The translations under genes and the position numbers were made by a program. This document shows positions 1 through 8,484 of a stretch of 64,000 bases of DNA, piece by piece (positions within the stretch are counted from its first letter, which is position 1; each line of letters begins with the position of its first letter). The notes beneath the pieces are model-generated. The model did not search any database. It saw nothing but the letters and a program-made list of their open reading frames with translations, and had not been told where the DNA came from. The stretch is from CAZHTS01 sp964535315 (lineage in GTDB: Bacteria > Chloroflexota > Anaerolineae > Anaerolineales > Anaerolineaceae), in contig CAZHTS010000002.1 of NCBI GenBank assembly GCA_964535315.1, positions 1-64,000 on the forward strand, read 5' to 3'.

Positions 1-42
1 ACAAGAAGTTGCGGCGAAATGGGGGTGCTTGGGGCGCGGCTA

Positions 43-51
43 TGTTACAAT
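43..51 (+). promoter_or_regulatory. extended -10 promoter of the TPR gene
   Basis: The sequence TGTTACAAT ends 7 bases before the ATG at 59. This is an extended -10 element (TGn plus TACAAT) with no clear -35. The spacing would put transcription start at or next to the start codon, so the message may be leaderless. Confidence 0.5.
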
Positions 52-58
52 TTTTCTG

Positions 59-1474
59 ATGCGGATGGAAGATCGCACCCCTATTTTGATCTGGCTGCCA
101 TTGTTGATTGCCCTGGTGGTCATGTCGGCGCCGCGCCCGGCAAGGCTGGACGCGGCCTGGCACAGCATTCAGGCGGCCAGCCAGATGGGGACGCCCGAAA
201 AGGGGCTGGATGAACTGTATCTGGTGGTGGAATACCAGCCGTGGCGAGCCGCGGTGTGGGAACAGATTGGCAGCGGCGAGCAGCAGCGGGGCAACCTGGC
301 GGCGGCGCGCCGGGCCTTTGAGCAGGCCGGCGTAGCGGGAGAGCTTTCTCCTGCCGGGTATCTGGCCTTGGGCCAGGTGTTGGCGCAGAGTGGCGACGTG
401 CAGGCGGCCCAACGCATCTGGCAGGAATTGTTGGAGAGAGAAAATCAGCCGCAGGTGTACCACGAATTGGTGCGTTTACAGATCGCCCAGGGGGATCTGA
501 CGGCGGCCGAGGCCAGTTTGCGGCGCTGGCTGGCGGTCGACGCTCGCCCGCAGGTGCGCTTTGAATTGGGTCTGGTGTTGCTGGCTGAGCGGCCGCGCCA
601 GGGTCTGGATGAATTGCTCGCCGCCGGGGGGGAGGATGCCCGGTTGCTGCCGGAGGTGGAGACTTTGCGCCGGGCGGTCAATCTCGCCGGCCTGCAAGAG
701 GATTCGGCTTACCAGAAACTGGCGATTGGGCGTGGCCTGGGGCGCATTGGACGGTGGGAGCTGGCGTTTTATCTGTTCGAAGAGGCCGTCCGCCTGTCCC
801 CCGGCTACGCTGAAGCCTGGGCGTTTCTGGCAGAGGCGCGCCAGCAAACCGGGCAGGGGGATGGGTGGAAGGAACTGCGCCGGGCGCAGGAACTCGACCC
901 GCATTCGGTGATTACTCAGGCGTTGCTGGCGTTGCGTTGGAGCCGGGAGGGGCACCCCGAACTGGCGCGTGACTATTTGTTGAGCGTGGCGCAACAGGAG
1001 CCCGAACAGGCCATCTGGCAGATCGAATTGGGCAACCTGTACCAGCAAATGGGGGATGTGAAAGAAGCGCTGACGCATTACCAGCGCGCCACCGAGATCG
1101 AGCCGCTCAATCCGGCGGCCTGGGGCAGTCTGGCGGCGTTTAGCGCGGCCAGTGGGCTTTATCTACGCGAGGTAGGGCTGCCGGCGGCGCGCCAGGCGCT
1201 GCTGCTCCAGCCAGAGGATGCCGGTGCGCTGGACCGCATGGGGTGGGTGCTGCTTGCGCTGGGTGACTCGGCCAGCGCCGAGCGTTTCTTGCAACGGGCC
1301 TTGCTGTTGGACGGGAATTATGCCCCGGCGCATTTGCACCTGGGGCAGGTATACTTGAACCTGAATCAGATCGAAGCGGCCCGCCTGCACCTGTTGCGGG
1401 CCATCGAATTGGATGGCAAAGGCGCGGTAGGTTCGCTGGCGCGGCGTTTATTGGATCGTTTTGGCGGTGGTTAA
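59..1474 (+). CDS. TPR-repeat membrane-anchored protein
   Basis: The product is about 471 aa from the ATG at 59; an ATG at 65 is also possible, and an upstream in-frame start at 29 lies ahead of the -10 element. The N-terminus has one hydrophobic segment (about residues 7-22) that is a signal anchor. The rest is made of tetratricopeptide-type helix pairs; typical TPR signatures such as GDVKEALTHYQRATEIEPLNP and AEAWAFLAEARQ are visible across the middle and C-terminus. TPR arrays are protein-interaction scaffolds, so the partner cannot be read from the sequence. The gene ends 2 bases before mtaB and the two are probably co-transcribed. The TPR call is firm and the function unknown. Confidence 0.8.
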   Translation: MRMEDRTPILIWLPLLIALVVMSAPRPARLDAAWHSIQAASQMGTPEKGLDELYLVVEYQPWRAAVWEQIGSGEQQRGNLAAARRAFEQAGVAGELSPAGYLALGQVLAQSGDVQAAQRIWQELLERENQPQVYHELVRLQIAQGDLTAAEASLRRWLAVDARPQVRFELGLVLLAERPRQGLDELLAAGGEDARLLPEVETLRRAVNLAGLQEDSAYQKLAIGRGLGRIGRWELAFYLFEEAVRLSPGYAEAWAFLAEARQQTGQGDGWKELRRAQELDPHSVITQALLALRWSREGHPELARDYLLSVAQQEPEQAIWQIELGNLYQQMGDVKEALTHYQRATEIEPLNPAAWGSLAAFSAASGLYLREVGLPAARQALLLQPEDAGALDRMGWVLLALGDSASAERFLQRALLLDGNYAPAHLHLGQVYLNLNQIEAARLHLLRAIELDGKGAVGSLARRLLDRFGGG

Positions 1475-1476
1475 GG

Positions 1477-2757
1477 ATGCGAATTTATCTGGATTCGATT
1501 GGTTGTCGTTTAAATCAGGGTGAGATTGAAAAATATGCCGGTCAGTTTCGCCTGGCCGGGCACGAACTGGTTGAGGATGCCGCTCAAGCCGACCTGGTGG
1601 TGGTCAATACCTGTGCGGTGACGTCTGAGGCGGCCTCGGATTCGCGCCAACGGATACGCCAGGCGCGGCGGGCAGGCGGGGCGCGCATTGCGGTGACCGG
1701 CTGCTGGTCTACCCTGGAACCGCAGGCTGCGGCGGGGTTGGATGGGGTGCAGTGGGTGGTGATGAATGCCGAGAAAGACGCCCTGGTGGCCCAGGTGCTG
1801 AATCTGCCGGCGGAAATCTTCGATGTGGAGCCGCTGGCGCGCCGCCCGTTGCCGGGATTGCATTTGCGCACGCGAGCTTTTATCAAGGCTCAAGATGGTT
1901 GCGATAATCATTGCACCTACTGCGTCACGCGGCTGGCGCGTGGCGGCGGGCGCAGCCAGCCGGTCGAAGAGGTGCTGGCGGATGTGCGCGCTGCCGTGGC
2001 GGGCGGGGTTCAAGAGGTGGTGTTGAGCGGTGTGCAGTTGGGCTCCTGGGGGCAGGATTTTGAGCCGCGCACAACCCTGACCGGTCTGGTGCGCCGGGTG
2101 CTGGCCGAGACAGATGTGCCGCGGCTGCGGCTCTCTTCGGTTGAACCCTGGGATCTGGACGAGGACTTTTTTGGGCTGTGGCGCGATCCGCGCTTGTGCC
2201 GCCAGCTGCACCTGCCGCTGCAATCCGGTTCGGCGGCCGTCCTGCGGCGCATGGCGCGCAAAACCACCCCTGAGGCGTTCGCTCGCCTGGTGGCGCTGGC
2301 GCGGCGGGTTTCGCCCGACATGGCAATTACTACCGATTTGATCGTGGGTTTTCCGGGGGAGACACAGACCGAGTTCGAGGAAGGTCTGGCGTTTGTGCGT
2401 TCTTTGGATTTCGCCGCCGGGCATGTCTTTACTTTTTCGGCGCGTCCGGGGACGCCGGCGGCGCGCCTGCCGGGACAGGTGCACGGCCGGTTGTGTAAAG
2501 AACGCAGTGCGATCCTGCGCGCCGTGTTTGCCGAGGCGGCCGGGCGTTATCAGCAGCGATTTATCGGCCAATCATTGGCGGTGTTGTGGGAGGCTGCCAG
2601 TGCGTATGGCCCGCAGGGCTGGCGGCTGGAAGGGTTGACGGATAATTATTTGCGCGTGGCGGCCACGGCCGCACAACCGCTGTGGAACCAGATCAGCAAC
2701 GTCCACCTGGAGCGCCAGGTGGGGGACGTGTTGGAAGGCACGATCGCAGCCGGTTAG
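1477..2757 (+). CDS. mtaB: tRNA (t6A37) methylthiotransferase MtaB-like
   Basis: This is a 426-aa radical-SAM methylthiotransferase of the MiaB/MtaB/RimO group. The N-terminal UPF0004 domain carries the three auxiliary-cluster cysteines at about residues 10, 46 and 76. The radical-SAM motif CxxxCxxC is CDNHCTYC at residues 142-149. A short TRAM-like tail follows. By family, the MtaB branch converts t6A37 to ms2t6A37 in tRNAs reading ANN codons. MtaB is preferred over MiaB because of the N-terminal DSIGCRLNQ start and the HCTYCVTRLARGGGRS context, and the length fits. It follows the TPR gene directly and its stop overlaps the stop of the convergent PAP2-like gene by 4 bases. Confidence 0.85.
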   Translation: MRIYLDSIGCRLNQGEIEKYAGQFRLAGHELVEDAAQADLVVVNTCAVTSEAASDSRQRIRQARRAGGARIAVTGCWSTLEPQAAAGLDGVQWVVMNAEKDALVAQVLNLPAEIFDVEPLARRPLPGLHLRTRAFIKAQDGCDNHCTYCVTRLARGGGRSQPVEEVLADVRAAVAGGVQEVVLSGVQLGSWGQDFEPRTTLTGLVRRVLAETDVPRLRLSSVEPWDLDEDFFGLWRDPRLCRQLHLPLQSGSAAVLRRMARKTTPEAFARLVALARRVSPDMAITTDLIVGFPGETQTEFEEGLAFVRSLDFAAGHVFTFSARPGTPAARLPGQVHGRLCKERSAILRAVFAEAAGRYQQRFIGQSLAVLWEAASAYGPQGWRLEGLTDNYLRVAATAAQPLWNQISNVHLERQVGDVLEGTIAAG

Positions 2758-3389
2758 AGCAGGAGGAAGAAGCCGGCCGAGAGGGTGGTGGTGCCGAGCA
2801 GCGCCCCGGCCACGGTCTGGCAGAAGGTGTGACGGTGCAGGCACAGGCGTGACCAGATGATTACCGGGACGACGCTGAAGGCGAGTACGACGGGGACGTT
2901 GGCAATTTGCCACAGGGCGATGGCAAAACTGGCCGCTCCGGCGGCGTGGGCGCTGATCTTCCAATAGTGGTTAATCAGAAACATCAGGAAACATTGCAGG
3001 ATGATGGTCGTTAACACGACGATGTACAGGCGGGGCGCCGAGCCAATGATCATGGCGGCGGTGGTGAACAGGGCGCAGCTGAGCGAGAAAACATAGGGGC
3101 GCCAGCGCTGTTCGCGCACATAAACATCGAAATCGGTTACCCGGCCGGTGCGCACCAGCCAGAGGATGAAGGCCAGTGGAACGAGGATGGTCAGGACGAT
3201 CTCGATGCCGCCCCACATCCAGGCGCTGGGGGTGTTCAGGTTGGCGGCAGAGATGGCGACGATGACGATTGCCAGTAGCGCAGGGTTGCCGACGGTCGAG
3301 ATGGCGCGGGCAAGCTGGCGATACCAGGTCATGGGTAACGCCGGCAGGGCGGCGTTCATTTGCGTTTGAGCGGAAGGGTTAATTTCCAT
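2754..3389 (-). CDS. divergent PAP2-like integral membrane phosphatase
   Basis: The 211-aa protein has about six hydrophobic segments. The C-terminal half shows two PAP2 phosphatase signatures in degenerate form: a SAHAAG block (the family's SGH motif) at about residues 150-155 and an Rx5HxxxxxxxG block (RLCLHRHTFCQTVAG). An upstream FDVYVREQRWRP stretch resembles the first PAP2 motif. Such enzymes hydrolyse membrane-exposed lipid phosphates such as undecaprenyl or phosphatidylglycerol phosphate, but the SGH motif reads SAH here, so activity is uncertain. The start ATG at 3389 is preceded by a GAGG ribosome-binding site 7 bases away. It stands alone and converges with mtaB. Confidence 0.6.
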   Translation of the reverse strand: MEINPSAQTQMNAALPALPMTWYRQLARAISTVGNPALLAIVIVAISAANLNTPSAWMWGGIEIVLTILVPLAFILWLVRTGRVTDFDVYVREQRWRPYVFSLSCALFTTAAMIIGSAPRLYIVVLTTIILQCFLMFLINHYWKISAHAAGAASFAIALWQIANVPVVLAFSVVPVIIWSRLCLHRHTFCQTVAGALLGTTTLSAGFFLLL

Positions 3390-3535
3390 CAGAAAACCTC
3401 AATCTAACCATACCAGATAATGGTTAACCCTTTTTTGTGGTTCGGTTAAATATGGAATAAGGATTGTGAACCTGAGGGGATAGATTTTTTTGATTATACT
3501 GTACGCACCGGCGATTCGGCGTAACAGTTTTGCAA

Positions 3536-3571
3536 GGCCCCGGCAGGGATTTTTGACCGCTTGCCGGGGCC
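3536..3571 (-). terminator. hairpin downstream of lactate dehydrogenase
   Basis: A perfect 10-bp GC-rich stem (GGCCCCGGCA with its complement) flanks a 16-base loop just past the ldh stop codon. No strong U-tract follows on the minus strand, so it is a likely but not textbook terminator. Confidence 0.55.
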
Positions 3572-3578
3572 AGTCTGT

Positions 3579-4538
3579 CTAGAGAAGCTTGAGCTGTGCG
3601 AGGGTGCTGCGCAACACTTCGGCCGATTTACGTAAACCGTCCACTTCACTGGCTTTAAGATCCAGGCGCAGTACATTTTCCACGCCGCCGCGATCGACGA
3701 TGCAGGGCAGGCTGAGGAAGACGTTGTGGATGTTGTAATAATTGGTGATATAGGTAGAGACGGACAACACGGTGCTTTGATCGCGCAGGATGGCCTCGAC
3801 GATGCGTACCAGCCCGGTGGCGATGGCGTAATAGGTGGCGCCCTTGCGCTGGATGATCTCGTAGGCGGCGTCGCGGGTCTGGCGGAAGATATCGTCCAGC
3901 GCCTGCTGGTCGCAGCCCAGACCGTTGCTGGCGCAGAAGACCGGGAAACGCATCCCGGCGATGTTGGCCAGCGACCAGACCGGCACCTCGCTATCGCCGT
4001 GTTCGCCAACGATGAAAGCGTGAACGCTACGGGCGTCTACGTTGAAATGCTGACTGAGCAGATAGCGGAAACGGGCGGTATCCAGAATGGTGCCCGAACC
4101 GATGACCCGCTCGTGCGGCAGACCGGAATACTTCCAGGTGGCGTAGCTGAGCACGTCAACCGGGTTGGTGGCGACCAGGATGATGCCCTGGGGGTTGTGC
4201 TGGACGATCTGGCCGACGATGCTTTCGAAGATTTTGGCGTTGCGTTGGGCCAGATCCAGGCGGGTTTCGCCGGGGCGTTGGGCGCTGCCGGCGGTGATGA
4301 CGGTGACGGATGCCCCGGCGCAGTCGGCGTACGTACCGGCCCATATCCGGCACGGGCGCGCCAGCGGGACGGCGTGGTTGAGATCCATGGCCTCGCCTTC
4401 GGCTTTGGCCTGATTGGCGTCGATGAGAACGATCTCGCTGGCCAGGCCGCTGAGCAGCAGGCTGTAGGCGAAACTGGCCCCGACGTTGCCGGCGCCGACG
4501 ACGGCGACGCGGGTGGGGTGATGGGTTTGATGGGTCAT
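3579..4538 (-). CDS. ldh: L-lactate dehydrogenase
   Basis: The 319-aa NAD-dependent 2-hydroxyacid dehydrogenase has a Rossmann motif GAGNVG at residues 15-20. The substrate-specificity loop reads GSAQRPGETRLDL, with Gln at about residue 87; this is the position that is Gln in lactate and Arg in malate dehydrogenases. The catalytic histidine lies in GEHGD at about residues 178-182 and the substrate-binding Arg is present. The enzyme interconverts pyruvate and L-lactate, consistent with a fermentative metabolism. The start at 4538 is chosen because an AGAGG site lies 7 bases upstream and the glycine motif then sits at the normal distance; an in-frame start at 4601 would add 21 atypical residues. 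It is transcribed divergently from the kimA-like operon. Confidence 0.92.
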   Translation of the reverse strand: MTHQTHHPTRVAVVGAGNVGASFAYSLLLSGLASEIVLIDANQAKAEGEAMDLNHAVPLARPCRIWAGTYADCAGASVTVITAGSAQRPGETRLDLAQRNAKIFESIVGQIVQHNPQGIILVATNPVDVLSYATWKYSGLPHERVIGSGTILDTARFRYLLSQHFNVDARSVHAFIVGEHGDSEVPVWSLANIAGMRFPVFCASNGLGCDQQALDDIFRQTRDAAYEIIQRKGATYYAIATGLVRIVEAILRDQSTVLSVSTYITNYYNIHNVFLSLPCIVDRGGVENVLRLDLKASEVDGLRKSAEVLRSTLAQLKLL

Positions 4539-4685
4539 TTGGGCCTCTATTGAATTCGGGCGAACCCGATATGTGGTGATGAGTGCATATAATCTTATCA
4601 ATTATACCTGAAATAGTCGGCATTCAAACATTCGCCGGCGCATTTGTCCGATTCGGATAGGTTCTCATTTTCTCTTAATTTTCAA

Positions 4686-4714
4686 TTGACACTTGATATC
4701 AATGCAAGTATAAT
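4686..4714 (+). promoter_or_regulatory. consensus sigma-70 type promoter of the kimA-like operon
   Basis: A perfect TTGACA and a perfect TATAAT are separated by 17 bases, the strongest promoter match in the window. It lies 72 bases upstream of the permease start and gives a leader of about 65 nt. Confidence 0.85.
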
Positions 4715-4735
4715 CTCTCGCTTTGTCAGGGATGT

Positions 4736-4767
4736 TACGCCTCCTGGCGGATTGACTTGTAGGCGTA
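4736..4767 (+). promoter_or_regulatory. leader hairpin upstream of kimA-like gene
   Basis: The short leader has a 7-bp stem (TACGCCT with AGGCGTA) around an 18-base loop, followed by TCGTTTTAAGG which includes the AAGG ribosome-binding site. It could be a small attenuator or a translation-control hairpin. It is too short to be the known c-di-AMP (ydaO) riboswitch. Confidence 0.35.
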
Positions 4768-4786
4768 TCGTTTTAAGGTATGAACT

Positions 4787-6733
4787 ATGAACATCGATGA
4801 TAAGAACGGCACAACCGTTTTACGGGTGACGCCGGAATATAAACCGCCACGCTCGTGGCGCACCTGGTTAATTGGGCGCCCGCTGGCAAATGCAGACGCT
4901 CCGCACCAGGCCATTGGTAAAGTCATTGGCCTGGCGGTTTTTTCTTCGGATGCGCTTTCTTCGGTGGCCTATGCACCGCAGGAAATGCTGTTCATCCTGG
5001 CGGCAGCCGGTTCGGGTGCTTTTCATTACTCGATCCCGCTGGCGATTGCCATCTGTGGTTTGTTGCTGATCCTTACGCTCTCGTACGAGCAAACCATCCA
5101 TGCTTATCCGGGCGGGGGCGGCGCGTACATTGTGGCGCGCGACAACCTGGGTGAAATGCCCGCACAGGTAGCCGGAGCGGCCCTGTTAACCGATTACATC
5201 CTGACCGTGGCCGTGTCAATCTCGTCCGGTGTGGCGCAGATTGTGTCGGCTTATCCGAATTTGTATGAGTACCGGGTCGAGATTGCCGTGGCGATGGTGG
5301 TGGGTGTGATGCTGATCAACCTGCGCGGCGTTAAAGAGTCGGGTTATGCGTTTGCCGTGCCGACTTACTTCTTCCTGTTGAGCATGGTGGTTACGATTGC
5401 GGTGGGGATGTTCCGTTATTTGACCGGGGCGTTACCGCTGGTTTCCAACCCGCCCGAGGATCTGATGCGTTTGCACGAAGTGGTGCAGCCGGTAACGCTG
5501 TTCCTGATCCTGCGCGCTTTTTCCAGCGGCACGACCGCCTTGACGGGAGTGGAAGCCATCTCGAACGGGATCACCGCCTTTAAGGAGCCGCGCAGCAAGA
5601 ACGCCGGAATCACGCTGGTGTGGATGGCATTCATCCTGGGCTCGATGATGTTGGGGATCACCTTCCTGTCGAATCACGTGGGTGCTTTGCCTTCGGAAGA
5701 GGAGACACTCATTTCGCAGCTGGCGCGCACCGTCTTTGACAGTCGCGGCATTCTCTACCTGGGGGTGATTGCCGGGACGGCGGTCATCCTGATCATGGCG
5801 GCCAACACGGCTTTTGCCGATTTTCCCCGCCTGAGCGCCATTGCGGCGGCGGATGGTTTCCTGCCGCGCCAGTTGACCTATCGCGGCAGCCGGCTGGTGT
5901 ATTCGCGTGGCATTGTGGCGCTGGCCGCAATCGCTTCACTGTTGATCATCATCTTCCAGGCCAGCGTGTCGCGCTTGATCCCGTTGTATGCTATTGGCGT
6001 GTTTCTGTCGTTTACGCTTTCTCAGGCCGGTATGGCGCGGCGCTGGCATAAGGTGGGGGCGCTCAAGCCGGGTGAAGAGATCGTCGAACGAGGTTCAACC
6101 CTGCGTTATGAAAGTGGATGGCAGTTCAAGATGCTGGTGAACGGATTGGGGGCAATCTTGACCGCGGTGGTAATGATGGTTTTCGCCATCACCAAGTTTT
6201 CGGATGGCGCCTGGGTGGTGATTATTATCACACCTACGCTGGTGCTCACCTTTTTTGCCATTCACCGTCACTATCGTAATCTGGCCGGGCGCCTGTCTTT
6301 GGATCATTACGGCGCTCCGACGCGCATTGTGCGCCATCGCGTGATTCTGGCGCTGGCGGGGGTGCATCGCGGCAGCCTGGAGGCGTTGCGTTACGCCCGC
6401 ATGCTCTCTGATGATATTACCGCCGTACACGTTTCGATCGACGCGGCCGAGTCGCAAAAAGTGCAGGAAAAATGGGAGCGCTGGGGGGATGGCATCCGTC
6501 TGGTGATCCTGGATTCTCCCTATCGTTTGTTTATTGAGCCGTTACTCGAGTACATCGACGAAATCGATGCGCAACGCCAGCCGAATGAGATCATTACGAT
6601 TGTGGTGCCCGAGTTTGTGTCACAGCAGTGGTGGACCAATTTGTTGCACACCCAGACGGCGGTGATGCTGCGTCTGGCGTTGATCTTCCGCAAGCGGATC
6701 GTGATTACCAGCGTACCGTATCAGGTCGATTAA
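4787..6733 (+). CDS. kimA: KimA-like APC-superfamily potassium importer
   Basis: The 648-aa protein has about 12 hydrophobic segments followed by a soluble C-terminal domain of about 130 residues. It matches the Bacillus KimA (YdaO) pattern along its length: a SSDALSSVAYAP block near the start, YPGGGGAYIV, DYILTVAVSISSG, LTGVEAISNGI, ANTAFADFP and a C-terminus ending in a VPYQ block. KimA is a proton-coupled K+ importer and its C-terminal USP-like domain binds c-di-AMP in Firmicutes. The N-terminus is about 30 residues longer than in Bacillus. A strong promoter lies upstream and two RCK-domain proteins follow with 11-base and 1-base gaps, so the three are probably one operon. Potassium as substrate is inferred from family and neighbours. 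Confidence 0.85.
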   Translation: MNIDDKNGTTVLRVTPEYKPPRSWRTWLIGRPLANADAPHQAIGKVIGLAVFSSDALSSVAYAPQEMLFILAAAGSGAFHYSIPLAIAICGLLLILTLSYEQTIHAYPGGGGAYIVARDNLGEMPAQVAGAALLTDYILTVAVSISSGVAQIVSAYPNLYEYRVEIAVAMVVGVMLINLRGVKESGYAFAVPTYFFLLSMVVTIAVGMFRYLTGALPLVSNPPEDLMRLHEVVQPVTLFLILRAFSSGTTALTGVEAISNGITAFKEPRSKNAGITLVWMAFILGSMMLGITFLSNHVGALPSEEETLISQLARTVFDSRGILYLGVIAGTAVILIMAANTAFADFPRLSAIAAADGFLPRQLTYRGSRLVYSRGIVALAAIASLLIIIFQASVSRLIPLYAIGVFLSFTLSQAGMARRWHKVGALKPGEEIVERGSTLRYESGWQFKMLVNGLGAILTAVVMMVFAITKFSDGAWVVIIITPTLVLTFFAIHRHYRNLAGRLSLDHYGAPTRIVRHRVILALAGVHRGSLEALRYARMLSDDITAVHVSIDAAESQKVQEKWERWGDGIRLVILDSPYRLFIEPLLEYIDEIDAQRQPNEIITIVVPEFVSQQWWTNLLHTQTAVMLRLALIFRKRIVITSVPYQVD

Positions 6734-6744
6734 GAGAGGAAAAA

Positions 6745-7407
6745 ATGAGAGTCATTGTTGTCGGTTGTGGTCGTTTGGGGGCCGAACTGGCATATCGTTT
6801 GTGCCGGCGAGGGCATGAGGTTGCGGTGGTTGACAAGCAGCCGGCCGGTTTTAACAATCTGCCCGCTGATTTTCAAGGCCGGATTGTTGAAGGTGACGTT
6901 CTGAGCCAGGACGTGTTGCATCGCGCCGATGCGGCGCACGCTGACGCGCTGGTGGCGGCCACCAATTCCGATGCGCTCAATGCGGTTATCGGACACGTGG
7001 CCAACACGGTGTATCGGATTCCGCGGGTGGTGGCGCGCAATTACGACCCGCGCTATCGCCCGGTATTGGAAGCGTTTGGCCTGCAGGTGGTGGGCGCCAC
7101 GACCTGGGGGGCGCAGCGCATGGAAGAACTGGTCTATCATTCTGAGATCCGCACGGTCTTTTCGGCCGGAAACGGCGAGATTGAGATGTACGAAGTGGAT
7201 ATCAACGACGATTGCGCCGGCCGGACGTTGCGGGACCTGGTGAACGGTGATGAGTGCACGCCGGTCTCGATTACCCGCGCCGGACGCGCCCTGGCGCCCA
7301 CGCTGGATATGGCGTTGCAGGCGGGAGACGTGGTGCTGTTTGGGGCCACGTTTGAGGGTGTAGAATCGGTGCGGGCGCGCATGTGCTCGCGGCGTGAGGA
7401 GGCCTGA
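6745..7407 (+). CDS. TrkA/KtrA-type RCK regulatory protein 1
   Basis: The 220-aa protein has an N-terminal Rossmann RCK_N domain with GCGRLGAELA at residues 6-15 and a C-terminal RCK_C (TrkA_C) domain from about residue 140. RCK proteins form cytoplasmic rings that gate K+ channels or transporters in response to NAD(H), ATP or cyclic di-AMP. The start is the ATG with the AGAGGA site just upstream. It sits between the KimA-like importer and a second RCK protein, so it probably regulates the importer, a pairing usually seen with TrkH or KtrB instead. Confidence 0.85.
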   Translation: MRVIVVGCGRLGAELAYRLCRRGHEVAVVDKQPAGFNNLPADFQGRIVEGDVLSQDVLHRADAAHADALVAATNSDALNAVIGHVANTVYRIPRVVARNYDPRYRPVLEAFGLQVVGATTWGAQRMEELVYHSEIRTVFSAGNGEIEMYEVDINDDCAGRTLRDLVNGDECTPVSITRAGRALAPTLDMALQAGDVVLFGATFEGVESVRARMCSRREEA

Positions 7408-7408
7408 T

Positions 7409-8134
7409 ATGTTTGTTGTGATTGCAGGTGGTGGGAGAACAGGAACCCAACTGGCGCGTTTGCTCTTACAGCAGGATCATGAAGTGCGGGTGATCGATGA
7501 ACGCCGTGAAATTTTGATGCACATTCACAAAGAACTGCCGACCGAAGCGGTTTATGAAGGCAGCCCGTTGGATATGGAAGTGCTGGAACGGGCCGGCATC
7601 CACCAGGCGCAGGTTTTTGCGGCGGTGACGACCAGCGACGAATTGAACCTGGCGTTGTGCTATCTGGTGCGCTCGAAATATAGCGTTTTGCGTACGATTG
7701 CGCGGGTCAATAATCCGCGCAATGCCTGGCTGTTTGACAAGAAGTTCAACGTCGATGTGACCGTCAACCAGGCCGAGATCATCTCCCGGATGATCGAAGA
7801 AGAGATGTCGATGGGGGATATGGTGATGTTGCTCAAACTGCGGCGCGGCAATTATTCTCTGGTGGAAGAAAAGATCCCGGCCGGGGCGCCGGCGTTGGGA
7901 AAAGCCATCAAGGATATTCACTTCCCGGAGCGCTGCGTGATCGCGGCCATCATCCGGCACGGCGAGGTGATCGTGCCGCGCGGTGTTACCATGTTTGAAG
8001 AGGGTGACGAGGTGTTGGCGGTGGCCGATTCTGAGGGCGCGCTGCAACTGGAAGAATTGTTTACTCCTGCCGGGCAGGAGCACCCGATCAAGAATCACAA
8101 TAACCATAACCACAATAACGGAAACCACGCTTAA
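7409..8134 (+). CDS. TrkA/KtrA-type RCK regulatory protein 2
   Basis: The 241-aa protein has the same RCK_N plus RCK_C arrangement as its upstream neighbour; the nucleotide-binding motif is AGGGRTGTQLA at about residues 5-15. The C-terminus ends in a tail rich in His and Asn (several HN repeats over the last 15 residues) that could bind metal or simply be low-complexity. The start follows the previous stop by one base and uses an AGGAGG site within the end of the upstream gene, so translation is probably coupled. Two tandem single-RCK proteins could form a hetero-octameric ring. Confidence 0.85.
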   Translation: MFVVIAGGGRTGTQLARLLLQQDHEVRVIDERREILMHIHKELPTEAVYEGSPLDMEVLERAGIHQAQVFAAVTTSDELNLALCYLVRSKYSVLRTIARVNNPRNAWLFDKKFNVDVTVNQAEIISRMIEEEMSMGDMVMLLKLRRGNYSLVEEKIPAGAPALGKAIKDIHFPERCVIAAIIRHGEVIVPRGVTMFEEGDEVLAVADSEGALQLEELFTPAGQEHPIKNHNNHNHNNGNHA

Positions 8135-8139
8135 TCGGT

Positions 8140-8168
8140 TTGACCGGAAAGCAAGGTTAGGGTATAAT
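8140..8168 (+). promoter_or_regulatory. promoter of the rpmH-rnpA cluster
   Basis: TTGACC and a perfect TATAAT are 17 bases apart, 59 bases before the rpmH start codon. Confidence 0.75.
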
Positions 8169-8226
8169 TGCGCTTCGTTAAGTTGAATGAACTGATACTT
8201 ATCTTTGGATAGCGAAAGGAAAGATC

Positions 8227-8397
8227 ATGACCAAACGGACTTACCAACCGAGAATTCACCGCCGACTGCGTGTGCATGGTTTTCGGGCCCGCATGGCGAC
8301 CGCTGACGGTCGCGAAGTTCTCAAGCGCCGCCGCGCCCGCGGGCGCCACAAGCTGACGGTTAGCATGAATAACCACGTCAAGCGTATCAGGTGGTAA
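8227..8397 (+). CDS. rpmH: 50S ribosomal protein L34
   Basis: The 56-aa basic protein starts MTKRTYQPRIHRRLRVHGF and contains the family-defining HGFRARMAT and GR..L.RRRARGR blocks. It is a structural protein of the large ribosomal subunit. Most L34 proteins are 44-47 residues; this one carries about 10 extra C-terminal residues ending VKRIRW. The start has a GGAAAG site 6 bases upstream and rnpA follows 87 bases downstream, the conserved bacterial order. Confidence 0.93.
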   Translation: MTKRTYQPRIHRRLRVHGFRARMATADGREVLKRRRARGRHKLTVSMNNHVKRIRW

Positions 8398-8484
8398 ACT
8401 GATCTCGATCTGTATGCGACCGTCAGGTTTGCAGATCGAGCGGGTTTGATGGCCTGCCGAAATGGATAGGAAGCAAGGTGAAAG

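Noticed and set aside
4715..4786. c-di-AMP (ydaO/yuaA) riboswitch in the kimA leader
   Set aside because: The leader is only about 65 nt; the aptamer is much longer and none of its conserved blocks is seen.
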